From DAOVRL01 sp964459805 (GTDB lineage: Bacteria > Planctomycetota > Phycisphaerae > Sedimentisphaerales > Anaerobacaceae): 11,341 bases of DNA. Shown here piece after piece: positions 1 to 6,339 of the stretch (position 1 is the first letter of the stretch; each line of letters begins with the position of its first letter). The DNA is taken from positions 1-11,341 of the forward strand of contig CAYWOD010000114.1 of assembly GCA_964459805.1 (NCBI GenBank), written 5' to 3'. Under the pieces are notes generated by a model. It was not told the origin of the DNA, made no database searches, and worked only from the letters and a program-made list of their open reading frames with translations. Both the position numbers and the translations under genes were made by a program.

Positions 1-17
1 CTTGAAGGGCGTGAAAC

Positions 18-36
18 CACGGCCAAGATGGCCGTG
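18..36. repeat. Short palindromic repeat
   Basis: A perfect 7-bp inverted repeat, CACGGCC and GGCCGTG, surrounds a 5-base loop (AAGAT). It lies downstream of the minus-strand gene that ends at 138 and has no T-tract, so it is not a classical terminator for that gene. I recognise the form as a common dispersed intergenic palindrome, but only one copy is in this window, so the repeat status is inferred. Confidence 0.5.
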
Positions 37-70
37 CCACGATGAAATTGCACCAGGCTAAACACGTACG

Positions 71-90
71 CCGCTTCCGCCGGAATGACA
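71..90. repeat. Degenerate end of a GGAATGACA-type repeat
   Basis: The segment reads GCTTCCGCCGGAATGACA from 73 to 90. It resembles the right arm of the inverted-repeat element at 7444-7509, which ends GCTTTCGCAGGAATGACA. Only this half is visible and its own hairpin is poorly conserved, so it looks like a decayed or truncated copy of the same repeat family. Confidence 0.4.
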
Positions 91-137
91 GGGATTCGCG
101 GGAATGAGAGAGAGCGAGTTGTCTGTCTGTTGTGTCT

Positions 138-1580
138 CTAAAAGGCTCCGGCGCGGGTTACTTGTCCTTTGTAGCCGATGAAGTAGAGAAATCTGTCGTA
201 CGTGAATACTGGTATCCACAGGGCCTGGCCTTGCGCCTGGAGCTGATTGTAGCGATTGCGCAGTTGCTGTGAGGCGTCATACTTTTCCATCGCCCGGGGG
301 TCTATCTCCAATTCTTCAAATGTTGGTTTCTTGAGGACCAGGGGCATCTTGCCGAGCACGAGGAAATCGGTGTCAACGGAAACAGCATCGTCAACTCTGC
401 CGCCCCATTTCTCAATTAGAGCCTTCATTTTGACGTGCGCGTCGCGGTCAAGGCTTCCACTGTTGTCGAGGTCGAATTTGCCGGCGATAACAAATACATT
501 TTTCCTGCTGCTGTCCCAGATGAGATTTGCGATAATGTCGCCTTCCATGATGGGTCTTTTTCTGTTTGAAGTTATGATTCTCGCGGCGGAGAATGTCTTG
601 CCAACGTCAAAGACTTCGATTTCTGCTTTTCCCTTGCCGTCTTTGGGGATGGGAGCATTTTTATCATGGACTGCGAATGTCAGGCCCCGATAGACGTGGT
701 CGTTGCTTCCCTTGTTGATCTGGACCAGCTTCGTTTGGAAGTCAATGAGAATCACTTTGCCGTCTGCGATAAAAGCCGGTACGTTGCTGTCCGGCGGTGG
801 TTTGGTCATCGAGACTTCCTGCTGGGCGCGTTTCATCTTCTCTTCGGTCAGATCCAACTGTGCCTGAGTCTTGAGCAGCTCCTGATTGAGCCGGTCGAAA
901 TTGGTTTGTTCTTCTTTCAACTGCGTTAAATAGTCCTCAACCCGCCGGTCAGTGAATTCTTGAAGCATGACTCTTAGTACATCATAGTCCTGCTTGGCCT
1001 GGTTGACCATTTGTTGGAGTATGTCCTTTTGGGCCACAAGTAGCTGCTCTTTTTCAAGAGTAGCAGCCATCGCATCGTTGTATCTTTGATCCAGCTCTGC
1101 GTGGCGGTTTTCCTGGGCAAGTTCAGCGGCTTTGGCTTTGTCCAGTACTGCTTTTAGGTCTGCGATTACTCGGGTAAGTCCCGTGGAGTTGGGGTCGGCT
1201 CCGGTAAGGTCAACATACTGGCGGACCATCATCAAGGCGTTCCTGGCTTCATCGCTAATTTTGTTAAATTTGATTTCGGTGGGATCGTCTTGCGGTGCGA
1301 GTCCCGTGACCAGCCGCATAGCCTTATCGAAATGATCGACGGCTGTTGCAAGCCAGGTTTTTCCGGGTTGTTTTGTTCCAACTATCGTTCCGAGTCTTTG
1401 GCGCTCCTGGTTGTTAGCGAGCTCACCGATGTCTCGTCGCAAAGCGGTCTCTTTTGTCCTATAATCTTCGGCTTTGACGTAGTAGATAACGGCAAAAGTG
1501 GCAGCGATAATGAAAAGCCCGACAAAGGCTATAAGCGTATAGAGCACAGCGTTGCTCTGGTTCCTTTTGCGTGGCGGCAT
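138..1580 (-). CDS. Membrane-anchored coiled-coil protein with BRCT-like segment
   Basis: A 480-residue protein of unknown function. Residues 1-10 are basic (MPPRKRNQSN) and are followed by one hydrophobic segment at about 12-34. This is a signal-anchor layout, with the rest probably outside the cytoplasmic membrane. Residues about 140-257 are rich in heptad-like E, K, Q and L and should form a coiled coil. A proline-rich hinge (PPPD, 261-264) precedes a beta-rich domain at about 270-360. Residues 362-411 read FVIAGKF, then a D/S/G/D-rich loop, then KALIEKWGGRVDDAVS and DTDFLVLGK. This matches the BRCT pattern (the GG pair at 393-394 and the T-D-F-L-V end), with an EF-hand-like DLDNSGSLD loop inserted at 370-378. 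The ATG at 1580 has a strong Shine-Dalgarno AAGGAG (1589-1594) 8 bases upstream. The gene has its own promoter (1641-1669) and follows the HAD gene on the same strand. The gene is real; its function is unknown. Confidence 0.88.
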   Translation of the reverse strand: MPPRKRNQSNAVLYTLIAFVGLFIIAATFAVIYYVKAEDYRTKETALRRDIGELANNQERQRLGTIVGTKQPGKTWLATAVDHFDKAMRLVTGLAPQDDPTEIKFNKISDEARNALMMVRQYVDLTGADPNSTGLTRVIADLKAVLDKAKAAELAQENRHAELDQRYNDAMAATLEKEQLLVAQKDILQQMVNQAKQDYDVLRVMLQEFTDRRVEDYLTQLKEEQTNFDRLNQELLKTQAQLDLTEEKMKRAQQEVSMTKPPPDSNVPAFIADGKVILIDFQTKLVQINKGSNDHVYRGLTFAVHDKNAPIPKDGKGKAEIEVFDVGKTFSAARIITSNRKRPIMEGDIIANLIWDSSRKNVFVIAGKFDLDNSGSLDRDAHVKMKALIEKWGGRVDDAVSVDTDFLVLGKMPLVLKKPTFEELEIDPRAMEKYDASQQLRNRYNQLQAQGQALWIPVFTYDRFLYFIGYKGQVTRAGAF

Positions 1581-1640
1581 AGTAAAAACTCCTTAGACAT
1601 ATTGAGAAATCACCCTATAAAGCCCATATCTGATAATCAT

Positions 1641-1669
1641 ATTATCTCTTTTGACGGCTTGAAAGTCAA
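1641..1669 (-). promoter_or_regulatory. Sigma70-type promoter for the coiled-coil gene
   Basis: On the minus strand a -35 box TTGACT (1664-1669) is separated by exactly 17 bases from a -10 box GATAAT (1641-1646). Each differs from consensus at one base. Transcription would start near 1634 and give a leader of about 54 bases before the ATG at 1580. The promoter begins directly after the T-tract of the terminator at 1671-1708. Confidence 0.75.
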
Positions 1670-1670
1670 C

Positions 1671-1708
1671 AAAAAAAGCCGACATCAGGAAAGGTTTTCG
1701 CGGTCGGC
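1671..1708 (-). terminator. Rho-independent terminator of the HAD gene
   Basis: Read on the minus strand, GCCGAC (1703-1708) pairs with GTCGGC (1678-1683) around a 19-base loop, which can itself form a small GAAA/TTTC hairpin. Seven T residues follow (1677-1671). It lies 130 bases past the HAD stop codon. The loop is longer than usual, so efficiency is uncertain. Confidence 0.6.
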
Positions 1709-1837
1709 ACGGCAATTTGGGCTGTTAAAGGCTTGATAGGGCCTAAAAGGATGCCAAAACCCACGTCGTATTCCAATTTTGTTTCGACGTTATTCGGTGG
1801 ATTGGGGGCGCTGGCGGGGCAAGGATAGGTTAAAGTT

Positions 1838-2521
1838 TCAGAGCGTGTCCAGGAGTGTGGGCAGGTCGGTGATTTTGTGGAGGGTGTGGCGGGCTTTTGC
1901 GTTGGGTTGGTCGGATGTTTGTGTGTGGATTCGGGCGGGGCGGATAAGCTGGATGGTGAGCAGACCGAGGTTGTTTGGGGCGATGAAGTCCTTTAACTCG
2001 TTGTCTGCGACGTAGGTGGTGGATTGGGGTTCTGTGTTTAGGGTCTGCAGGATATTCTCGAACCCTGCCGGGGATGGCTTCCAGAATTCCCTGCCGAGCT
2101 CTTCGGTATAGACTATTGCCTGGAAATGCTCTTCGATTCCCAATGCCCGGACTTTTAGTTTCTGGGCGGGCAGGAAGCCGTCGGTCAGCAGGGCGAGGGT
2201 GTATTTACCGCTTAGCCGGGCCAGGACGTTACGGCTGTCGCGGGGCAGCGTTATTTTCGGGACGTGGTTGCGATAGAGCTGTATCAACTCGCGGATGAGC
2301 CGGTCGTCGCAGGGGATGGCGAGTTCGTCGAGGGCGGCGTTGAACGTCCTTGTGCGGTTGCCAGCGGAGAACTGCTTCCAGAGGGCGTCGAAGATGCGCC
2401 GGCTTGCCGGTGCGCCGGGGAGATTGGCGAGGTGGTGGGAGACAGCAGCGAAACCGCTCTTGCAATAGTCGATTTCATCGTAGAGCGTGTCGTCTAAGTC
2501 AAAAATGACGCTTGTTATCAT
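1838..2521 (-). CDS. HAD-superfamily hydrolase (subclass I phosphatase)
   Basis: A 227-residue haloacid-dehalogenase-superfamily protein, probably a cytoplasmic phosphatase acting on a small phosphorylated metabolite or nucleotide. All four catalytic motifs are visible. Motif I is DLDDT at 8-12, with D8 the expected nucleophile and D10 the acid/base. Motif II is LLTDG at 111-115, motif III is the lysine of WKPSP (K148), and motif IV is ADNELKDF at 172-179, which would bind Mg2+. The stretch at 16-95 is the helical cap position of subclass I enzymes. Length fits the YjjG / phosphoglycolate-phosphatase-like group, but the substrate cannot be read from sequence. The ATG at 2521 is preceded by AAGGAG (2531-2536) at 9 bases. 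The coiled-coil gene downstream on the same strand appears to be a separate transcription unit. Confidence 0.9.
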   Translation of the reverse strand: MITSVIFDLDDTLYDEIDYCKSGFAAVSHHLANLPGAPASRRIFDALWKQFSAGNRTRTFNAALDELAIPCDDRLIRELIQLYRNHVPKITLPRDSRNVLARLSGKYTLALLTDGFLPAQKLKVRALGIEEHFQAIVYTEELGREFWKPSPAGFENILQTLNTEPQSTTYVADNELKDFIAPNNLGLLTIQLIRPARIHTQTSDQPNAKARHTLHKITDLPTLLDTL

Positions 2522-2631
2522 TATTTGCGGCTCCTTCGCAGTGACGTGGTTGGACTATTTTCTTCGGCTCTCATTCAATAAAGTTGGTAACTTTTTTAAG
2601 GATTTTCTTGCAACTGCTTTGAGTTTAACGC

Positions 2632-2660
2632 TTTAAGCCTCCGGCATAGTCTGATATAAT
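2632..2660 (+). promoter_or_regulatory. Possible promoter of the hairpin-rich region
   Basis: A consensus -10 box TATAAT (2655-2660) lies 17 bases after TTTAAG (2632-2637), which matches the -35 consensus at only three positions. A start near 2667 would place the first transcribed bases at the 5' strand of the 9-bp stem beginning at 2668. The fit to the structured region supports it; the weak -35 argues for caution. Confidence 0.4.
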
Positions 2661-2818
2661 AGCGTTGCTCTCGCGGGGGATAACCCAACGCAGCAGTGCG
2701 ACCTGAGCACCGCGAGAGTGCCATACGGCATGGGTTGGTGTCCTCTGTGGTGCCAACCCTTTACAATCATGCCGCCGGCTGTAATGCGATAAACTCCAGC
2801 CTCCTAAAAGGCTGTTTT
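2661..2818 (+). ncRNA. Candidate structured small RNA (unrecognised family)
   Basis: A chain of stems fills this stretch. CTCTCGCGG (2668-2676) pairs with CCGCGAGAG (2710-2718) and encloses two small hairpins, GGG-ATAA-CCC (2677-2686, with 4-base loop) and CGCA-GCAG-TGCG (2689-2700). Then follow TGCC-ATAC-GGCA (2719-2730), GGGTTGG (2732-2738) with CCAACCC (2753-2759), TTACA (2761-2765) with TGTAA (2780-2784), and a final stem CAGCCT/AGGCTG (2797-2814) with TTTT. GCGTTG (2662-2667) can also pair with CAACGC (2686-2691), competing with the two small hairpins. A -10 box lies just upstream. It is not recognisable to me as tmRNA, RNase P RNA, 6S or SRP RNA. The alternative is a palindromic dispersed repeat with no transcript of its own. 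Confidence 0.4.
2797..2818 (+). terminator. Terminator-like hairpin
   Basis: A perfect 6-bp stem, CAGCCT (2797-2802) with AGGCTG (2809-2814), has a 6-base loop and is followed by four T residues (2815-2818). On the plus strand this is a short intrinsic terminator at the end of the candidate RNA, well upstream of the prenyltransferase promoter. The T-tract is short. Confidence 0.45.
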
Positions 2819-2934
2819 CAGCAGCAGGGAACCAACTTTTTTGCAGTTTTGCGTTTTTCTCTATATGCATCCCGAGAATCCAGATAGGGTGCTCACAACT
2901 TATGATTCGTATTTGCCGGGCAGGCGCAATATCC

Positions 2935-2963
2935 TATACACTACGCGCTTGCTGGAGTATAAT
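2935..2963 (+). promoter_or_regulatory. Candidate promoter of the prenyltransferase gene
   Basis: A consensus -10 box TATAAT (2958-2963) is 17 bases from TATACA (2935-2940), which matches four of six -35 positions. The transcript would start near 2970 and carry a leader of about 88 bases, including the repeated sequence at 3020-3043, before the start codon at 3058. Confidence 0.55.
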
Positions 2964-3019
2964 TTTATGCGTTATGGGTATGAATGTCGATATTTTTTGG
3001 TTGGTAACTGGTAGCGGCA

Positions 3020-3043
3020 GTTTCGGCAACAGGAACTAAATAT
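3020..3043 (+). repeat. 24-base leader repeat, copy 1
   Basis: This segment matches 7516-7539, in front of gatA, at 23 of 24 positions; the shared core is GCAACAGGAACTAAATAT. A third copy of most of it lies inverted at 7412-7429. Here it ends 14 bases before the prenyltransferase start codon and directly abuts an ATG (3042) that opens only a short out-of-frame ORF. Confidence 0.65.
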
Positions 3044-3057
3044 GAAAGGTTTCAGGG

Positions 3058-3969
3058 ATGAGATTTTTGCAAGTAATGCGTCCGCTGCACTGGATGAAGA
3101 ACGTGTTTGTGTTTGCTGCTGTTGTGTTCGGGCAAAAGCTTTCCGGCTCTGCCGGGGAGGTGCTTTCGGCTGTAGGAAGTGCGGTGGGGTGCTTTTTGTG
3201 TTTCTGTTTGGCCTCATCGGCGATGTATATCCTTAACGACATAATCGACCGCAGGGCGGACCGCCTGCATCCTGAGAAGCGCGCCCGGCCTATTGCGGCG
3301 GGGACTGTTACGGTCGGCTCGGCGATGGTGCTGTCGGTTTTGTGTGCGGTGGCGGCGATTGTCGGTAGTTTTATGCTGGACGGGGGGTTTGGAGGAATCA
3401 TTCTTGCGTATCTTGTGCTGATGGTTCTTTACTCGCTTTTTCTCAAGAGAGTTATGATTCTGGACTGCGTGGTTATATCGGTCGGCTTTTGCCTGCGGGC
3501 AGTTGCCGGGGCGGTTGTGGTGAAGGTGAGTATCTCGCCCTGGCTGATTATTTGCACTTTTGCCTTGTGCCTGTTTCTGGCGTTCAGTAAGCGGCGCAGT
3601 GAGATAGCGCAGCTTGGTGAGAACAGCGAGCTGTTTCGCAGGACATTGGGCGGTTATACGCCGGAGCTGCTTGCCCATATGTTAGATGTGACCAGCGGTC
3701 TGGCGATTGTGTGTTTTCTGCTTTATGCGACGGATGAGAGGACGGTTGACATTGTTACCGACAAGCTGGTTTATACTACGCCGCTGGTTTTGTACTGCAT
3801 TTTTCGTTTTAGTGCTCTGATGCAAAAGGGCAAGTTCTCCGGCCCGGTTCAGCTTATTGTCCGCGATTTGCCGTTTCAGGTGGGTTTTGTGTTGTGGGTT
3901 TTGTCATGTATCGGAATCATTTACGCCGATAAACCGGGTGTGAGTTTGTGGGGCATCCTGGGGTATTAA
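3058..3969 (+). CDS. UbiA-family prenyltransferase, decaprenyl-phosphate phosphoribosyltransferase type
   Basis: A 303-residue polytopic membrane protein of the UbiA superfamily. The N-terminus MRPLHWMKNVFVFA (7-20) and the first aspartate-rich motif NDIIDRRADRLHP with KRARPIAAG (60-82) match the subgroup that transfers phosphoribose from PRPP to a polyprenyl phosphate (known for mycobacterial DPPR synthase). The second motif is not the usual DxxxD of quinone-pathway UbiA but KRRSE (178-182) after a hydrophobic segment, also typical of this subgroup. Remaining hydrophobic stretches indicate about eight or nine membrane helices. Length is normal. The ATG at 3058 has AAAGG (3045-3049) 8 bases upstream. 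It probably makes a lipid-linked pentose donor for envelope glycans; that role is inferred. No partner epimerase genes are in the window. The end overlaps the longest possible reading of the LRR gene. Confidence 0.9.
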   Translation: MRFLQVMRPLHWMKNVFVFAAVVFGQKLSGSAGEVLSAVGSAVGCFLCFCLASSAMYILNDIIDRRADRLHPEKRARPIAAGTVTVGSAMVLSVLCAVAAIVGSFMLDGGFGGIILAYLVLMVLYSLFLKRVMILDCVVISVGFCLRAVAGAVVVKVSISPWLIICTFALCLFLAFSKRRSEIAQLGENSELFRRTLGGYTPELLAHMLDVTSGLAIVCFLLYATDERTVDIVTDKLVYTTPLVLYCIFRFSALMQKGKFSGPVQLIVRDLPFQVGFVLWVLSCIGIIYADKPGVSLWGILGY

Positions 3970-3972
3970 TCC

Positions 3973-4033
3973 TATTTCGGATGTCGTATTTCGTATGTTG
4001 TGTGTTGGATGAGCGGATGTCGTATTTCGGATG
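3973..4033 (+). repeat. Short direct repeats at the LRR gene start
   Basis: GGATGTCGTATTTCG occurs at 3979-3993 and 4015-4029, exactly 36 bases apart, and TATTTCGGATG occurs at 3973-3983 and 4023-4033. The unit resembles degenerate TCGTATTTCGGATG-type intergenic repeats. Because 36 is a multiple of three, the repeat gives two in-frame MSYF starts (3981 and 4017) for the LRR protein. Confidence 0.6.
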
Positions 4034-5600
4034 TTTAATCGCGGTTTTGATGATGGGGATGACTGGTCCGGCATTGCCGGCAGAGCGGGTGTATTTTGCC
4101 GATCCCAACCTGCTGGCCGTTGTGGAGGAAAAGCTGGGCATTGAGCAGCCGACCGCGGCGGACATGCTTGATCTAACCGAGTTTGAAGCCGCGAAGAGGC
4201 GCGTTGTCCATCTGAGCGGTCTGGGGTATGCTAGGAATCTGAAGAAGTTGAATCTGTACAGCAACCGGCTCAGAGACATATCTGCGCTCGCAGAGTTGAC
4301 AGATCTAAACGACCTGGATCTGAGTTATAATGACATCACCGATATATCTGGGTTGTCGGGCCTGGTGAATATGAGGCGTTTGAATCTGCGGAGCAACCCG
4401 ATCAGTGATGTCCGGGCGGTCTCGGGACTGGCGAATCTGACTGACTTGACGCTATCAGGCAGGAATATCCGCGATATATCAGTGTTATCAAGACTGACGA
4501 ATCTGAGAGAGCTGTCTGTGTGCGATAGCCAAGTCAGGGATTACGGCGCGGTCCTGGGACTGACGAATCTGACGTATCTATCGCTGTCGGGCAACCGGAT
4601 CAGCGAGATACCATCGCTGGGGGGCCTGACGAATCTGAGGATGTTGGGGCTGGGCTATAATGAAATCAGTGATGTTTCATCGCTCGGGAAACTGAGTAAT
4701 CTGACGAGCCTGGGGATCCGGAGCAATCCTATTAGTGACATTTCGGCGCTGTGCGGTCTGACGAATCTGACGAAGCTGTATTTGGAGAATACTCCTGTCA
4801 GTGATATTTCCGCGCTGGCGGGGCTGACAAATCTGGAGTGTCTGTGGCTGCAAGGCAATCAGATCAGCGACATTTCTGCCCTGAGGGGACTGACGAATCT
4901 GAAACTCCTGCTTCTGAACAGGAATCAGATTAGTAACATCTCTGCGTTATCGGGACTTACGAATTTGACAGGGCTATCTTCGTACCGAAATCACATCAGC
5001 GATCTCGGTGCACTCTCAGATTTGCCTAATCTGAGGAGTGTGTGCATATCCCATAATCAGATCCGAGACGTCTCTGCACTTTCGGCACTGACGAATTTGA
5101 GGTGCCTGCGTCTGGGCGATAATCAGATCAGTGACATCTCCGGGCTGGCGGATTTGACAGAAGTGTATAATCTGTGGCTCTTCGAGAACGATATCAGCGA
5201 TATCTCCGCGCTTTCGGGGCTGACGAAGCTGAGTGAACTGCGTCTGGGCGATAATCATATCAGCGATGTCTCGGCCCTGGCAGGATTGACATCGCTGCGT
5301 ACATTGGAGCTGCGCGGCAATCCGTTGAACGGTGCTGCTTACTATATTTACTTACCTTTGATCAGGCAGAAGAACCCCGATCTAAGAAAGCTGGCTTACG
5401 ATCCGAATCCCAATCCACTTACGAGCGACGGGCTCACGGATCTTATGGACTTTACAGAATTCGCATTGAGCCAGGTGGGAGCCGACTGCGACGAATATAA
5501 TGAGTGGTGCGATGGAGCGGACCTTAATCAATCGGGGAAGGTGAACTTGGATGACGTGGCGGAATTTGCAGATTGTTTATTTGAAGTGACCGGACAATAG
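4017..5600 (+). CDS. Secreted internalin-like leucine-rich-repeat protein with dockerin-like C-terminus
   Basis: From the ATG at 4017 the product is 527 residues. Residues 1-22 form a hydrophobic leader (core LIAVLMMGM) with a plausible signal peptidase site after ALPA. A cap region (about 27-70) leads into 17 tandem repeats of about 22 residues with consensus TNLxxLxLxxNxISDISALxGL, up to about residue 450. This is the internalin / LRR_4 type that folds into a curved solenoid for protein binding. A C-cap (NPLNGAAYYIYLPLI) follows. The last 30 residues (CDGADLNQSGKVNLDDVAEF and on) contain a D-x-N-x-S-G-x-V-x-x-x-D calcium-loop motif, as in dockerin type I-like tails of planctomycetes; the preceding DLMDFTEFA looks like a degenerate first half. 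No membrane anchor is visible. Start is uncertain: in-frame GTG 3948 and ATG 3981 also exist. 4017 gives the cleanest leader, although that leader lacks basic residues. A protein-binding role outside the cytoplasm is inferred; the partner is unknown. Confidence 0.9.
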   Translation: MSYFGCLIAVLMMGMTGPALPAERVYFADPNLLAVVEEKLGIEQPTAADMLDLTEFEAAKRRVVHLSGLGYARNLKKLNLYSNRLRDISALAELTDLNDLDLSYNDITDISGLSGLVNMRRLNLRSNPISDVRAVSGLANLTDLTLSGRNIRDISVLSRLTNLRELSVCDSQVRDYGAVLGLTNLTYLSLSGNRISEIPSLGGLTNLRMLGLGYNEISDVSSLGKLSNLTSLGIRSNPISDISALCGLTNLTKLYLENTPVSDISALAGLTNLECLWLQGNQISDISALRGLTNLKLLLLNRNQISNISALSGLTNLTGLSSYRNHISDLGALSDLPNLRSVCISHNQIRDVSALSALTNLRCLRLGDNQISDISGLADLTEVYNLWLFENDISDISALSGLTKLSELRLGDNHISDVSALAGLTSLRTLELRGNPLNGAAYYIYLPLIRQKNPDLRKLAYDPNPNPLTSDGLTDLMDFTEFALSQVGADCDEYNEWCDGADLNQSGKVNLDDVAEFADCLFEVTGQ

Positions 5601-5610
5601 GTGATTCACT

Positions 5611-6330
5611 GTGAGTGAGCAGAGATTACAGAAGGTTTTGGCGGGGGCGGGGGTTGATTCGAGGAGGAAGTGCGAGGAGCTGATACTGGATGGGGTGGTT
5701 CGGGTCAATCGGAAGGTTGTTGATACGCTGCCGGCGTTTGTCGATCCGGAGAAGGATATTATTACCGTGGACGGCAGGAGGATTCGCGCTGCGGCGAAGG
5801 TATATTTTCTGTTGAATAAGCCGAAAGGTGTGATTTGCACGAATCGCGACCCGCAGGGCAGAAGAAAGGCGATTGATCTGGTGCGGACCGCTGAGCGGGT
5901 GTTTTGCGTCGGCAGGCTCGACGTCGATACGACGGGAGTAATTATCCTTACCAATGACAGCGAGCTGGCGAATAGGTTGACACATCCGAGGTACGGATTG
6001 GCCAAGACATACGTTGTCAAGGTCAAGGGGCAAATCGCCGGCGATGCGGCTGAGAAATTGAAAAAAGGGGTGTGGCTGGCGGATGGCAAAACGGGCAGGA
6101 CATCCGTGAAGATACTGAAACGCAACTACAAGGAGTCATTGATTGAGATTACGATTCGCCAAGGACTTAACCGCCAGGTTCGCAGGATGCTGCTGAAGGT
6201 CGGCCTTCGTGTTAAATCGCTCAAGAGGACGCAAATCGGCAAACTGACTGCGCGAGGTATTGGCGTCGGCAAATTCAGGAAGTTGACTGACGCTGAAGTG
6301 GCATACCTGAAAAAAGTAACCACCGGTTGA
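5611..6330 (+). CDS. rluB: RluB/RsuA-family rRNA pseudouridine synthase
   Basis: A 239-residue cytoplasmic enzyme that isomerises a uridine in ribosomal RNA to pseudouridine. An N-terminal S4 RNA-binding domain spans about 2-57 (RLQKVLAGAGVDSRRKCEEL). The catalytic motif is GRLDVDTTG (101-109), with D104 the expected nucleophile, followed by ILTNDSELANRLTHP. The C-terminal motif QGLNRQVRRM (184-193) is typical of the RsuA/RluB/RluE/RluF branch. Size and the S4 domain fit RluB (23S rRNA, near position 2605 in E. coli numbering) better than RluE, but RluF- or RsuA-type specificity cannot be excluded. The start is GTG, with AGGTGA (5599-5604) 6 bases upstream overlapping the stop of the LRR gene. 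The 10-base gap suggests shared transcription with that gene. Confidence 0.93.
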   Translation: MSEQRLQKVLAGAGVDSRRKCEELILDGVVRVNRKVVDTLPAFVDPEKDIITVDGRRIRAAAKVYFLLNKPKGVICTNRDPQGRRKAIDLVRTAERVFCVGRLDVDTTGVIILTNDSELANRLTHPRYGLAKTYVVKVKGQIAGDAAEKLKKGVWLADGKTGRTSVKILKRNYKESLIEITIRQGLNRQVRRMLLKVGLRVKSLKRTQIGKLTARGIGVGKFRKLTDAEVAYLKKVTTG

Positions 6331-6339
6331 TTTATTTTA

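Larger units (their letters stand above)
2522..3057. other. Divergent intergenic region without convincing protein gene
   Basis: This 536-base spacer separates the minus-strand HAD gene from the plus-strand prenyltransferase gene. Short open frames exist (for example 2625-2870 on the minus strand), but they lack ribosome binding sites and family signatures and run through palindromes. The region holds the HAD ribosome binding site, a hairpin-rich stretch described separately as a candidate RNA (2661-2818), a plus-strand promoter (2935-2963) and a repeated leader sequence (3020-3043). I found no clear HAD promoter; the sequence around 2560-2620 is AT-rich but has no good -35/-10 pair. Confidence 0.6.

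Noticed and set aside
1290..1736. 148-residue open frame on the plus strand
   Set aside because: It is antisense to the well-supported coiled-coil gene for most of its length and crosses that gene's promoter and the terminator hairpin.
2662..2718. H-type pseudoknot formed by GCGTTG/CAACGC and CTCTCGCGG/CCGCGAGAG
   Set aside because: The two stems would abut with no bases in loop 1, which cannot span a 9-bp helix. They are more likely alternative structures.
2625..2870. 81-residue open frame on the minus strand across the hairpin-rich spacer
   Set aside because: It runs through several perfect palindromes, has no ribosome binding site and no family signature. The palindromes are better explained as RNA structure or a repeat.
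3042..3236. Prenyltransferase start at the ATG at 3042
   Set aside because: That ATG is out of frame with the UbiA reading frame and opens only a 64-codon cysteine-rich ORF; the ATG at 3058 gives the family N-terminus.
3036..3678. Two minus-strand open frames (121 and 154 residues) opposite the prenyltransferase gene
   Set aside because: Their composition (low-complexity T/S/P/R-rich) is typical of antisense shadows, and the plus-strand frame has clear UbiA motifs.
4240..5330. Regular DNA repetition resembling a tandem or CRISPR-like array
   Set aside because: The 66-base periodicity is the codon-level trace of the 22-residue leucine-rich repeats. There are no conserved repeats with unique spacers.
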